Shown: positions 22,875 through 30,675, numbered from the stretch's first letter. The stretch is 42,058 bases of DNA from Candidatus Woesearchaeota archaeon (GCA_002688775.1 NZDH01000006.1:1-42058), one strand, 5' to 3'. The notes: generated from the sequence alone by a model not told the origin. Program-made: numbers and translations.

Positions 22875-23369
22875 TTATATAAGTTTTCTTAAGAACATTT
22901 CAGCAAATCCACTAGGACCTATTGCTAAATTTGCTATTGAATCGTATGCGTTATCGCTAACAATTTTATTTGAATCCATGCTTACAATTGCCCTTTGTAT
23001 GTGCGTTAGATATTCGAAACGTTTTTTCAATTTGTTACTTGCAGTTTGAACTGTAGCCGATGAATAACTAGTACCGTGAAGTTGTTGATAGCTTTCAGGT
23101 GATTCAGAATGGGCATTAGTCAAAACAGTTTCTAAATCAGGCATGTCACTAGATAAATCTGAAAGTAAAAAACTAGATATGAATTCTTCCAATTCCGCTC
23201 TTACTTCTTCCTTCATCCACAATTTATTTAATCCCATTTTATCTTGCAGAAGTTGCATTGAAAACTCAGGAGTCAAGTGTCTGTCAATTGATTTACCTAC
23301 AAGATCATAATAGGAGATAGGTGTCAAATTAGCTTCATAAGGTCCATGAGTAGGTATTTCATATCTCAT
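22875..23369 (-). CDS. Hypothetical protein
   Basis: A 164-residue protein with no recognised motif. The sequence is mixed and probably globular, mostly helical, with an acidic first half and a Ser/Thr-rich middle (HSESPESYQQLHGTSYSS). It has no signal peptide, membrane helix or cysteine cluster. The gene is likely real: TTTATAAAG sits 22-31 bases before the ATG, composition is balanced and there is no competing frame. It converges with TFS five bases away. No function can be assigned. Confidence 0.6.
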   Translation of the reverse strand: MRYEIPTHGPYEANLTPISYYDLVGKSIDRHLTPEFSMQLLQDKMGLNKLWMKEEVRAELEEFISSFLLSDLSSDMPDLETVLTNAHSESPESYQQLHGTSYSSATVQTASNKLKKRFEYLTHIQRAIVSMDSNKIVSDNAYDSIANLAIGPSGFAEMFLRKLI

Positions 23370-23390
23370 ACTTTAAATTCTAAGATAACC

Positions 23391-23400
23391 CTTTATAAAT
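23391..23400 (-). promoter_or_regulatory. TATA box for hypothetical gene at 23369
   Basis: The minus strand reads ATTTATAAAG 22-31 bases before the ATG at 23369. Confidence 0.5.
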
Positions 23401-23491
23401 CTTTCTATTATTTGTTATTGGATAGTAGTAATGAAATGAAGATACTCAAACAACAAACTATTTATAGCAAATATCACTAAATAGGGGAAAA

Positions 23492-24358
23492 ATGCTGAAA
23501 TCTTTGTTTAAGAAGAAAAATGAGAGCAATGAGCTTCTTCCACCTCCACCTCCATTTCCAAGCATGGAGCTTGAAGAAGAAAAAAAAGATTTTTCTAGCT
23601 TATTTGATGAAGAAGTGAAATCTAAAGAAAAAGCTGCCCCTGAAAAGGTTGAATTTAGTGACTTGGTAAAAGACCTGGAAAAAGGAATCAATCCAAATAA
23701 GAATGTTAAAAAAGGAAAAATAAGTTTAAAGCAAAAGAAGCTTTTGAATAAAAAACTCAAACAATCAAAAAAAGCTAAGTCTAAGCAATTAAAAGAGAAA
23801 ATATCATCATTAAAAACAAAAAAAGGAGCAAGCAAAAAGCCTGTTATAACTGAACTTCCTGAATTAGATGATGATCTCGGCATAGAAGATATTGATATCA
23901 GCTTGCCAAAGGAACTGGATACTTCTAAGGACATTGAGCTGCCAGACCATTTGGAGGATTTTGATGAATTAAAAGAGGATTCTGGAAAAGAGATTAGAGC
24001 AAAACCAAAGGAAATATTGGAAGCAGAGAATGAGATAAAAGATGCAATTGGAAAAATAAAAGGCCAGAAAAGGCCATCTTTATTTAATAGATTATTTGCA
24101 AAACCTGTCAGAGAAATGCCAACAAATGAGCATTCAGTGCCGGCATTTCAGGAAGTTGATGATATTTCCAGAATAAAAAATAAGATATACAGTGCAAGAG
24201 ACGCTTTAATGCAATTTAACCTTGAAAATGCAAAACAGGATTATGTAGAAATAATGAAGCTTTATAATAAATTGCAGCCTAAGGAACAAGGTTTAGTTTA
24301 TCAGGAAATCAAAGACCTTTATTTTGAAAGGAAAAGCGCAGAAGGATTAAAAGTTTAG
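23492..24358 (+). CDS. Disordered-linker protein sharing the giant protein's tail domain
   Basis: The N-terminus MLKSLFKKKNE is a short amphipathic basic segment, followed by a proline block (LLPPPPPFP), a long E/K-rich low-complexity region, then a second LFNRLFAKP motif near residue 200. The last 65 residues (IYSARDALMQFNLENAKQDY, then LYNKLQPKEQGLVYQEIKDL) form a helical domain about 30 percent identical by eye to the C-terminus of the giant protein at 1-2727. The head also resembles the gene at 40913. GGGGA precedes the ATG. It is probably a scaffold or membrane-proximal linker; the function is unknown. Confidence 0.75.
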   Translation: MLKSLFKKKNESNELLPPPPPFPSMELEEEKKDFSSLFDEEVKSKEKAAPEKVEFSDLVKDLEKGINPNKNVKKGKISLKQKKLLNKKLKQSKKAKSKQLKEKISSLKTKKGASKKPVITELPELDDDLGIEDIDISLPKELDTSKDIELPDHLEDFDELKEDSGKEIRAKPKEILEAENEIKDAIGKIKGQKRPSLFNRLFAKPVREMPTNEHSVPAFQEVDDISRIKNKIYSARDALMQFNLENAKQDYVEIMKLYNKLQPKEQGLVYQEIKDLYFERKSAEGLKV

Positions 24359-24420
24359 ATTGATTCTATTGAATAATATCATAACATAAATTTTTAAATG
24401 ACTGAATAATTCTAAGTCTA

Positions 24421-25044
24421 ATGAAAAACGAAATTTTCATTGTTGTAGATGGCATTGACGGAAGCGGCAAGAGTGAAATAGTGAAAATGCTTCATAATTA
24501 CCTGTTCTCAAGGCACAAGAAATACCTTATTTTAACAACAAGAGAGCCAACACATGGTATTTATGGAAAGCAAATCAGGGAGATGCTTAGACAGGAAAAA
24601 GACCCAGCAAGCAACAGCGAAAAATTGATGGACTTGTTCATCAAAGATCGTGAAAGCCATTTAAAGAATACAATCGAGCCTTTTTTAAGTAATTCAAATG
24701 AGCATGAATTAAATATTGTACTTTGTGATAGGTATTATTATTCTACAATTGCCTTTCAGGGCGCACAAGGATTGGACATAAAATCATTGATTGAAAAAAA
24801 TAAAGGGTTTAGGAAACCTGACAGGACATTTATACTTGATGTTGAACCTTCATTAGCGCTTGAAAGGATAGATCACAGAAAAAAAGAAAAATTCGAGCAG
24901 ATTGATTTCATGAGGAAGATAAGGGACAATTTTCTTAAATTGCCGGATTTATTGGAAGATAACATTAAAATCATTGATTCATCTAAATCCTTAAAGGAAG
25001 TTTTTGATGTAATTAAGAATGAAGTAGATAAGATTTTGAGTTAA
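24421..25044 (+). CDS. tmk: Thymidylate kinase
   Basis: It phosphorylates dTMP to dTDP. The P-loop is VVDGIDGSGKSEIV near residue 9, the DR-type substrate motif is TREPTHGIYG, and CDRYYYSTIAFQGAQG carries the catalytic DRY. FILDVEPSLALERI leads to the lid region (DHRKKEKFEQID). At 207 residues it is complete. A TTTTTAAAT box sits about 24 bases before the ATG. With the dUTPase gene nearby it supports dTTP supply. It overlaps the membrane protein gene at 25041 by four bases, tail to tail. Confidence 0.95.
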   Translation: MKNEIFIVVDGIDGSGKSEIVKMLHNYLFSRHKKYLILTTREPTHGIYGKQIREMLRQEKDPASNSEKLMDLFIKDRESHLKNTIEPFLSNSNEHELNIVLCDRYYYSTIAFQGAQGLDIKSLIEKNKGFRKPDRTFILDVEPSLALERIDHRKKEKFEQIDFMRKIRDNFLKLPDLLEDNIKIIDSSKSLKEVFDVIKNEVDKILS

Positions 25045-25442
25045 GGGTTTTTTGACTGGGTCTTGTAGTATCCTTCTGGTGCTTTTGGGATTTCTTCTTT
25101 TTCAATCCTTGGCTTAGGTTCGATTTCTCTTTCATGTGTTGTATGATTGTTTTCTTCTTTTTGTTTTATTTTGTGCCAGTTGAATATAACAGCTGCAATC
25201 ACTATTGCAAGTCCAATAATTAATGAGGGTACAAAGAAGTTATTCTGCACAACTGTTTTCTGAATATTTGGAAATTGGTGGCATGAATAATCAGAACCGC
25301 AATAGGATTCTGAGCCGCAGTCTTTGTTGGTCCTGCATTCTCTTTGAGTCCAACCTATGAATACTAAAGTAAGTAAAAATAATATAATTAGGAGTAAGGC
25401 AATACCGGTTGCTGCATCTGCTTTTCTATGTAAGTGATTCAT
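25041..25442 (-). CDS. Two-helix membrane protein with extracytoplasmic cysteine loop
   Basis: Helix one is residues about 11-31 (ATGIALLLIILFLLTLVFIG), helix two about 68-90 (FVPSLIIGLAIVIAAVIFNW). Between them lies a short outside loop with six cysteines region CRTNKDCGSESYCGSDYSCH, so disulfides or a small metal or knot fold are likely. The C-terminal tail is cytoplasmic, charged and proline-containing (EPKPRIEKEEIPKAPEGYY). From memory, loops of the type C..D.DC....YCG.D..CH recur in DPANN membrane proteins, but I cannot verify this here. The function is unknown. Confidence 0.7.
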   Translation of the reverse strand: MNHLHRKADAATGIALLLIILFLLTLVFIGWTQRECRTNKDCGSESYCGSDYSCHQFPNIQKTVVQNNFFVPSLIIGLAIVIAAVIFNWHKIKQKEENNHTTHEREIEPKPRIEKEEIPKAPEGYYKTQSKNP

Positions 25443-25511
25443 AGAATAGAGTACTCATACTCGCTTTTTAAATCTTTCCTTATTGACTACTATTGAGTAA
25501 ATATTAAAGAA
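25443..25511. other. Short AT-rich spacer
   Basis: The spacer holds the upstream region of the two-helix membrane gene on the minus strand, including a TTTAAAAAGCGAG stretch near 25466; nothing else was seen. Confidence 0.3.
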
Positions 25512-25634
25512 TTAGTCTATTGGTGGGTTATCATCAGTCTTGATATCGGCATTTTCATCAACAACAAATTCGCCTAGCTTCTTATTTTTCTGTATTGTCT
25601 TAAAACTAATTGGTTTGCTTGTGTCTTTGCTCAA
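25512..25634 (-). CDS. Possible 40-residue protein after dUTPase
   Basis: The minus strand reads a TTG-initiated ORF, MSKDTSKPISFKTIQKNKKL then an acidic end (DENADIKTDDNPPID). GAGGTGGG is placed about six bases before the TTG. It begins 17 bases after the dut stop, so it could be the second gene of that operon. It is below the ORF track's length limit. The strong Shine-Dalgarno is the main support; there is no recognised family. Confidence 0.4.
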   Translation of the reverse strand: MSKDTSKPISFKTIQKNKKLGEFVVDENADIKTDDNPPID

Positions 25635-25651
25635 TTAACCCACCTCTTTAT

Positions 25652-26086
25652 TTAATCTAACCCTGTGCTTCCAAAACCGCCTTCATTCCTTGTTGTTTGT
25701 TCTAACTCATCAGCTTCTTCAAAAACTACTTGTTCTACTTTTGCAAACACCATCTGGCCAATTTTCTTGCCTTTTTCTATTTTGTATGGCTTGTCACTAA
25801 AGTTGATTATTGGTATTTTTATTTCTCCCCTGTAGCCAGAATCAATTGTGCCTACGCTGTTTGCGTGGCCAATGCCGTGTTCTATAGCTAATCCGCTTTT
25901 CGGCCTTATTTGAGCTTCGTAGCCCTGAGGAATAGCAATTTTAATGCCAGTAGCAATTAATTTTCTTTCCATTGGCTTCAGAACATGGTCTTCTGCTGAA
26001 TACAAATCAACACCAGAATCTCCTTTATGGGCATATGAAGGTGTCTTTGCACCATTGATTTTTTTGATTTTAACTGTCAATCCCAT
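25652..26086 (-). CDS. dut: dUTP diphosphatase, trimeric
   Basis: It hydrolyses dUTP to dUMP and pyrophosphate. All five motifs can be traced: GDSGVDLYSAED (1), RPKSGLAIEHG (2), GTIDSGYRGEI (3, catalytic Asp), IGQMVFAKVE (4), and RNEGGFGSTG (5) at the flexible C-terminus. At 145 residues it is typical. I use the ATG at 26086; the track's GTG three codons earlier is less likely. The promoter TTTAAATAGG lies 40-50 bases upstream. A small ORF may follow in the same transcript. Confidence 0.95.
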   Translation of the reverse strand: MGLTVKIKKINGAKTPSYAHKGDSGVDLYSAEDHVLKPMERKLIATGIKIAIPQGYEAQIRPKSGLAIEHGIGHANSVGTIDSGYRGEIKIPIINFSDKPYKIEKGKKIGQMVFAKVEQVVFEEADELEQTTRNEGGFGSTGLD

Positions 26087-26187
26087 TTTTATCACAAAGA
26101 AAACAACTTTTTTGGAACATACTCCTATTTAAACAATTCGTAATTAAAAAGTATATGTTTGTTAGGCTATTTCTGATAATGTATTTC

Positions 26188-26691
26188 CTAATCCTGTTTA
26201 AAAGAGAATACTGAAGAAAGCTTGTGCTCTATAACTTTGCCATTTGAGGCATCTATCTTCATGTTTAATGTATTGAAGGCTTCTGTAACTAATGTTATGT
26301 TCCATATATTGCCGAAATCAGGTATATTTTGCAGTATCACAATTGTTTTTATGCTTTTATCCTTGGGGTAATTTTTTTCCTGGAATTCATTTGCCTTTGA
26401 AATTGCATCATCAAAGGTCATCTTGACTTTATCAAGCTGGATTTCATTCACTTTCATGTCCTCTTTTTTGAAGATTTCTTCTTCAGGCCTTATGTCAATA
26501 TTATCACCTACAATTGCAAAAGTGGTTATTCTGTCTTTTTGCTTGTTATAAAAGCCAATCTGCCAATCATTTGAACCCATTTCTTGGGGAATCTTAAAAG
26601 CATAAGAGAAATATGTGCTATTGTTTTGACTATGCCACTCCTTGAAACTTGAGTCGCTTTCAAGTTTTTTCAATGCCGGCTTTAAATCCAT
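26188..26691 (-). CDS. PepSY-like domain hypothetical protein
   Basis: From the ATG at 26691 the protein has 167 residues. Two alpha-beta units resemble PepSY domains: TFDDAISKANEFQEKNYPKD in the middle and an ending NTLNMKIDASNGKVIEHKL, with the typical D..G.V pattern. It has no signal peptide in the chosen form, so it may be cytoplasmic. The longer start (26745) would overlap the Taw1 gene start, and the TATA box shared with taw1 is exactly 27 bases before 26691; both argue for the shorter version. The role is unknown; PepSY domains often bind or restrain proteases. Confidence 0.65.
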   Translation of the reverse strand: MDLKPALKKLESDSSFKEWHSQNNSTYFSYAFKIPQEMGSNDWQIGFYNKQKDRITTFAIVGDNIDIRPEEEIFKKEDMKVNEIQLDKVKMTFDDAISKANEFQEKNYPKDKSIKTIVILQNIPDFGNIWNITLVTEAFNTLNMKIDASNGKVIEHKLSSVFSFKQD

Positions 26692-26710
26692 AAAACTGGC
26701 AGAAACCTTA

Positions 26711-26726
26711 AAATTTATATAGATTT
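26711..26726. promoter_or_regulatory. Shared bidirectional TATA box between PepSY-like gene and taw1
   Basis: AAATTTATATAGATTT sits at the midpoint of the start codons at 26691 (minus) and 26744 (plus), about 26-27 bases from each. Only 52 bases separate the two starts, and no second TATA is visible, so one element may serve both directions. Confidence 0.5.
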
Positions 26727-26743
26727 GTATTTTAGCCAAACCC

Positions 26744-27694
26744 ATGATAACAGCAGATGTAAAACTGATGCTGAAGAAGCAGCATTACGAAGTTGTTGGC
26801 AATCATACAAGGGTCAAAGTATGCCACTGGACAAAGAGCGAACTGAGAGGTCAAGGCGGATGCTACAAGAAGAAATTTTATGGAATAAACTCGCATCAAT
26901 GCATTCAGATGACTCCCACTTTTGTCTGCAACAATGCTTGTGTTTTTTGCTGGCGTGACTTAAGGTATCATACACAGCCTGCAATGGAGGGGGATATTGA
27001 CAATCCTTCCGACATAGTTGAAGGGACATTGGAGGCGCAAAGAAAACTGCTTACAGGGTTTGGAGGAAATGACAGCACAAGCAAAGAAATGTTTGAGCAA
27101 TCCAAGGAACCCCAGCATGTTGCAATTTCACTTGATGGAGAACCGACTTTATATCCAAGATTGGCTGAGCTGATTAAGGAGTACAAGAAAAAGAATTTCT
27201 CGACTTTTGTTGTGAGCAACGGATTGATGCCGGAAAGAATTGAGAAACTGCTAGAAGAGCCGCCAACACAGCTCTATATTTCTGTTGATGCCCCTAATGA
27301 AGAATTATTCAATATAATCGACAGGCCTATAATAAAGAATGCATGGCAGGGATTGTATAAAACTCTTAGCATTCTGCCTAAAATAGGGGAGAATACAAGA
27401 ATAGTGTTGAGATTTACACTGATTAAAGGCATGAATATGATTTATCCTGAACAATGGGCTGGGATCATCAAGTTAAGCAATCCAATGTTTGTTGAGGTCA
27501 AGGCTTACATGTGGATTGGTATGTCAAGAGAAAGGCTTGAGCAGGCAAATATGCCCTTGCATAACGAAGTTAATGAATTTGCAAAAGAAATAGCAAAACA
27601 TGCCGGTTACAAGGTAATTGACGAGCATGAACCTTCAAGAGTTGTATTGCTGATGAAACAAGATTTTGAAGGCAGAGTTATGAAGTTTGATTAA
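26744..27694 (+). CDS. taw1: tRNA 4-demethylwyosine synthase (Taw1)
   Basis: This radical SAM enzyme builds the wyosine tricyclic ring at tRNA-Phe G37. The radical SAM cluster is CNNACVFCW near residue 62. The second cluster's cysteines are visible in KVCHW, GGCYKKKFYG and SHQC. Other blocks are HVAISLDGEPTLYPRLAELI, FVVSNGLMPERIEKL and YISVDAPNEELF. At 316 residues it is the archaeal form without the flavodoxin domain found in eukaryotic TYW1. Later wyosine genes are not in this window. The start is set by the shared TATA box 26 bases upstream. Confidence 0.95.
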   Translation: MITADVKLMLKKQHYEVVGNHTRVKVCHWTKSELRGQGGCYKKKFYGINSHQCIQMTPTFVCNNACVFCWRDLRYHTQPAMEGDIDNPSDIVEGTLEAQRKLLTGFGGNDSTSKEMFEQSKEPQHVAISLDGEPTLYPRLAELIKEYKKKNFSTFVVSNGLMPERIEKLLEEPPTQLYISVDAPNEELFNIIDRPIIKNAWQGLYKTLSILPKIGENTRIVLRFTLIKGMNMIYPEQWAGIIKLSNPMFVEVKAYMWIGMSRERLEQANMPLHNEVNEFAKEIAKHAGYKVIDEHEPSRVVLLMKQDFEGRVMKFD

Positions 27695-27700
27695 AAGAAT

Positions 27701-28213
27701 ATGAATTTATCAACATTTTCAAAAGAATTTTCTAATAAATGGGTAGCTATTGGTGGTAATCGTTGGATTAACTCTAAGATCTCTAATAAGATAAGCCAAG
27801 TAACTAAAAAACTGATTGATTCTAAATGTAAAATTGTGACCGGAGGTGCTGATGGTACAGATCATGCTGCTATGGTGACTTGTCTTAAGTATAAAATTCC
27901 AAAAAATTCTTTTAAGGTTTTTCTTCCTTTCAATATTCAAAAACAGTATCAATATGAACGTAAACTTGGAGGAAGAAAAAAAGCTGAAATTCTTGCTCAA
28001 ACGTTGTACAAAATAAAAAAATTTTATCCAAATTCAATAATAGAAAACAAGCGTATATTTCAGAACTATAGAAAAGCTGCTGATTTTCGTAATACATTAA
28101 TTGTGAAACTAGCTAAAGGTGCAATTATCTTCAGTCCTTCAAGAAGTAAAGGTATATTAGACGCATTAAAGAAAATAGGAGAAAAGGGAATTCCTTATAT
28201 TATATTTCAATGA
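27701..28213 (+). CDS. SLOG-superfamily nucleotide-binding protein
   Basis: A Rossmann-like layout: VAIGGNRWINSKISN at the N-terminus, KIVTGGADGTDHAAMVTCLK near residue 46 (the GG.DGxD motif of SLOG/DprA/LOG relatives), and AIIFSPSRSKGILDALKK near the C-terminus. These proteins bind nucleotides or their derivatives. A specific ligand cannot be read from sequence. It lies seven bases after taw1 and may share its transcript. The last 14 bases overlap the phosphoesterase gene, tail to tail. Confidence 0.75.
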   Translation: MNLSTFSKEFSNKWVAIGGNRWINSKISNKISQVTKKLIDSKCKIVTGGADGTDHAAMVTCLKYKIPKNSFKVFLPFNIQKQYQYERKLGGRKKAEILAQTLYKIKKFYPNSIIENKRIFQNYRKAADFRNTLIVKLAKGAIIFSPSRSKGILDALKKIGEKGIPYIIFQ

Positions 28214-28805
28214 TCTTTCCGTAAGGCCCTGGATTTATGATTTTTGTCTTGCCAATCTTGTCTTCCTTACCAAAATTCTCATGAAGATGGCCACAGATCA
28301 ATAAATCAACCTTATTTTTCTCAACAAATTGTCTTATTGATTTATTCCCGCAGTGTCCTTCAACTAATTTATCGAGTTTTGTCCTGTAAGGCGGAGCATG
28401 GGTTATCAAAACAATTTTTTTATCTTTATTCTTATTAATTGATTCTTTGAATTTTGTTCTTGAAATTTTTTCAAATTCCTTGCCAACCATAGAAAAACCG
28501 CCACCGCCATAACCTATAAACATTATTTTGCTTTCGATGAAATTTTTTTTGTGGATGTAGATTATGTTCCTGAATATTTTTGAATATCTGATAAAAGTAG
28601 ACTCATCTTCGTGATTTCCATGAACAATCACTATTTTCTTGTTTAATTTATTCAGTTTTCTTAATATTCCCTTAATTCCATGTTCAAATATGGATATATC
28701 CCCAGAACATACCAGCAAATCAGGCTTTTGGGCTTTTACTTTCTGACCTATTCTTTTCAATGCTGTTGAAGAGCCGTGAATATCTGTAAAAAGTAGGAGT
28801 TTCAT
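28200..28805 (-). CDS. Calcineurin-like metallophosphoesterase
   Basis: All the dimetal motifs are present: FTDIHGS near residue 6, CSGDIS near 33, VHGNHED near 60, ITHAPPYRT near 135, and CGHLHEN near 172. The protein (201 residues) is of the small single-domain archaeal type related to YfcE/Icc-like enzymes. The substrate is unknown; phosphodiesters or nucleotides are typical. It diverges from the MraZ-like gene across 62 bases with a TTTAAATAAAC element about 25 bases before its ATG. Confidence 0.9.
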   Translation of the reverse strand: MKLLLFTDIHGSSTALKRIGQKVKAQKPDLLVCSGDISIFEHGIKGILRKLNKLNKKIVIVHGNHEDESTFIRYSKIFRNIIYIHKKNFIESKIMFIGYGGGGFSMVGKEFEKISRTKFKESINKNKDKKIVLITHAPPYRTKLDKLVEGHCGNKSIRQFVEKNKVDLLICGHLHENFGKEDKIGKTKIINPGPYGKIIEI

Positions 28806-28824
28806 TTTATGAGGTGATTATTCT

Positions 28825-28836
28825 GTTTATTTAAAG
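28825..28836. promoter_or_regulatory. Possible shared TATA element, phosphoesterase and MraZ-like gene
   Basis: GTTTATTTAAAG lies about 25 bases from the minus-strand ATG at 28805 and about 37 bases from the plus-strand ATG at 28868. It is the best TATA candidate in both directions. Confidence 0.4.
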
Positions 28837-28867
28837 TTAAGTGTTGCCACTTATAGAAAAATGAAGG

Positions 28868-29503
28868 ATGAAAAGGTTTAAAAGAGATATTGGGTTTATT
28901 GTGGGTATGGGATGTGAAATTTCAACTTTTTGTTATATCGGGGATCACAAACTTGATGGAAGCTCTCGATTGAAATTGCCTCAGCAGGTTGTGACTGCAA
29001 TCAAAACTAGTAACCACCGTAACCTGGCAGGTGGCGATTTCGAATCAAAAAATGATTGGCCATCTGTTGAAGTGGCATACAGAGATAGCCCTGTATTGGT
29101 TGCTATAAATGACGCTCCTAGTTCAGAACCGTTTAGTATTGATGATTTAGTTTTTGTATCAACTGGGGTATTGGAAGGTCGGAATCCGGTTTTTAATACT
29201 GAGGATGCAGACTTGGTTTTTCTTTATTCCATGACTGACGCTATGATGATTATCTATCAAGATCAACCTAGAGCCTGGAGAAAGAAACAAGGATCCAGTC
29301 AGCATAGAAAAGATTCAAGACATGATCGCTTTAGGCTAGCGCGCATTGATAGACAACACAGAATTCAACTTAGACCTTTTGAGGTTACTATTGCTGAGGG
29401 TCCGGAAAGATATACTCGTGTAGAAGGGTATCAGCCACTTTCTTGTTTTACATTAAGGAAATCTGACTACAGGGCAAGAGGAGGAAATCATACAAGAGAA
29501 TAA
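28868..29503 (+). CDS. Putative MraZ/AbrB-like double-motif protein
   Basis: The protein (211 residues) contains two stretches of the D-x-x-x-R hairpin pattern typical of MraZ: HKLDGSSRLKLPQQV at about residues 27-41 and ARIDRQHRIQLRPFEV at about 157-172. They lie about 130 residues apart, with extra sequence between them. In MraZ two such halves form one swapped-hairpin DNA-binding unit. An N-terminal hydrophobic stretch (GFIVGMGCEISTFCYIG) is unusual for that family. The C-terminal half is basic (RKKQGSSQHRKDSRHDRFR). I infer DNA or RNA binding; the overall match is by eye and weak elsewhere. It is a single gene ending against the VWA gene. Confidence 0.55.
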   Translation: MKRFKRDIGFIVGMGCEISTFCYIGDHKLDGSSRLKLPQQVVTAIKTSNHRNLAGGDFESKNDWPSVEVAYRDSPVLVAINDAPSSEPFSIDDLVFVSTGVLEGRNPVFNTEDADLVFLYSMTDAMMIIYQDQPRAWRKKQGSSQHRKDSRHDRFRLARIDRQHRIQLRPFEVTIAEGPERYTRVEGYQPLSCFTLRKSDYRARGGNHTRE

Positions 29504-30675
29504 TAATCCTCTAACACAATCTGATCGACATTTTCCAGATTTCTGGCGACATACAACCTTCCTTGGCCTAGCTCTACTATTTCTTCTGCAAGTTTCTTGC
29601 CTTTATTGTCAAGATTGATCCCGATCAAAGAGATAGTAATTCCCTTGTTTCTTGCATTTGAAACTTCTTCAAGAGTTGAATTTTCCGGAGTATCGCCTTT
29701 TGTCGGCAAAGCGTCTGTAAGCAAGATCAAGTGCTTTGTTATGTCTTCTTTAGGGAATAATTCAATCGCTTTTTGGAGTGTTGAGACAATGTCAGTTTCT
29801 TTTGAAGCTTTTATTCTAGTTATCTCTTTGATCAATCTTGTGAAGTCTGATGTTGGCTCTATTGCTTCTTTTATCTCAGATCCAAATACTATCAATCCAA
29901 CTTTGTCTTTTTCATTGATTGCCTTGTAAGCAAGTGCAATTCCTGCTTTCTTACACGCTTCTATCTTCTTTCCTTTCATCGATCCTGAAGCATCAAGAGC
30001 ATAGATGATGTAAGTCTGTCCTTTGCTCTGTCTTTCAAAAACTCGCAGATCTTTGTCTTCAAAATCCGTATGGCCCCTTCTTAAAGCAAGCTTAACGGAT
30101 TTTTTTAACGCGATATCCCTGTATCTGTCTCCTTTCTTGTATGATCTTGAATTTTCTTTTTCTCCGTATACAAAAGTCCTTTTGCTTATTTTATCGCCGA
30201 CTATACCTTTTGGAATTATTTTGTCCAGTTCTTCAAAATACAAGACTAAAGAAGCAAGCTCAATGCCTTTTTCAGACAAAGAGTTGTCTTTTTGCAATAA
30301 ATCCTCTTCCTTAAGCTCATCAATCCTCTGCTTTATCTTTTCCTTAAGCTCTCTTTGGAATTCAGGAATCCCAATATTTTTCTTTACATAATCTGGTTCG
30401 TATCCAGAAACAAGCCTTATAATTGATTCACCAAATATTTGCTTTGCCAATGAATAATTTTTCACAAGCTGGTCAAACATCAAATCAGGAGAAAAAGAGC
30501 TCATGCCTTGGTTTATGGCATCGCTTATCAGTTTACCACTATCTATTGTTTTTTTATCATTTTCAAGAACAGAATGCATGAATTTGTCTTCGAGCTGCTG
30601 AAAAGTTAATTTACCGCTTAACTCCTCAATTTTGCTGAAATTCTTAACTTGGGTCTTTTCGCTACCGATACTCAC
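29488..30675 (-). CDS. VWA-domain protein, partner of MoxR-like ATPase
   Basis: The C-terminal half is a von Willebrand A domain with an intact MIDAS: YALDASGSMKGKK near residue 225, then the Thr in ASKETDIVSTLQKAIEL and the Asp in LLTDALPTKGDT. The N-terminal 200 residues are helical and charged and include a SYKKGDRYRDIALKKSVKLA segment that resembles the basic region of CobT/ChlD-type chelatase partners. In MoxR-VWA pairs the VWA subunit holds the substrate while the ATPase remodels it, a chaperone or metal-insertion role. It overlaps the ATPase gene by 14 bases, so the two are translated together. Confidence 0.88.
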   Translation of the reverse strand: MSIGSEKTQVKNFSKIEELSGKLTFQQLEDKFMHSVLENDKKTIDSGKLISDAINQGMSSFSPDLMFDQLVKNYSLAKQIFGESIIRLVSGYEPDYVKKNIGIPEFQRELKEKIKQRIDELKEEDLLQKDNSLSEKGIELASLVLYFEELDKIIPKGIVGDKISKRTFVYGEKENSRSYKKGDRYRDIALKKSVKLALRRGHTDFEDKDLRVFERQSKGQTYIIYALDASGSMKGKKIEACKKAGIALAYKAINEKDKVGLIVFGSEIKEAIEPTSDFTRLIKEITRIKASKETDIVSTLQKAIELFPKEDITKHLILLTDALPTKGDTPENSTLEEVSNARNKGITISLIGINLDNKGKKLAEEIVELGQGRLYVARNLENVDQIVLEDYYSLV

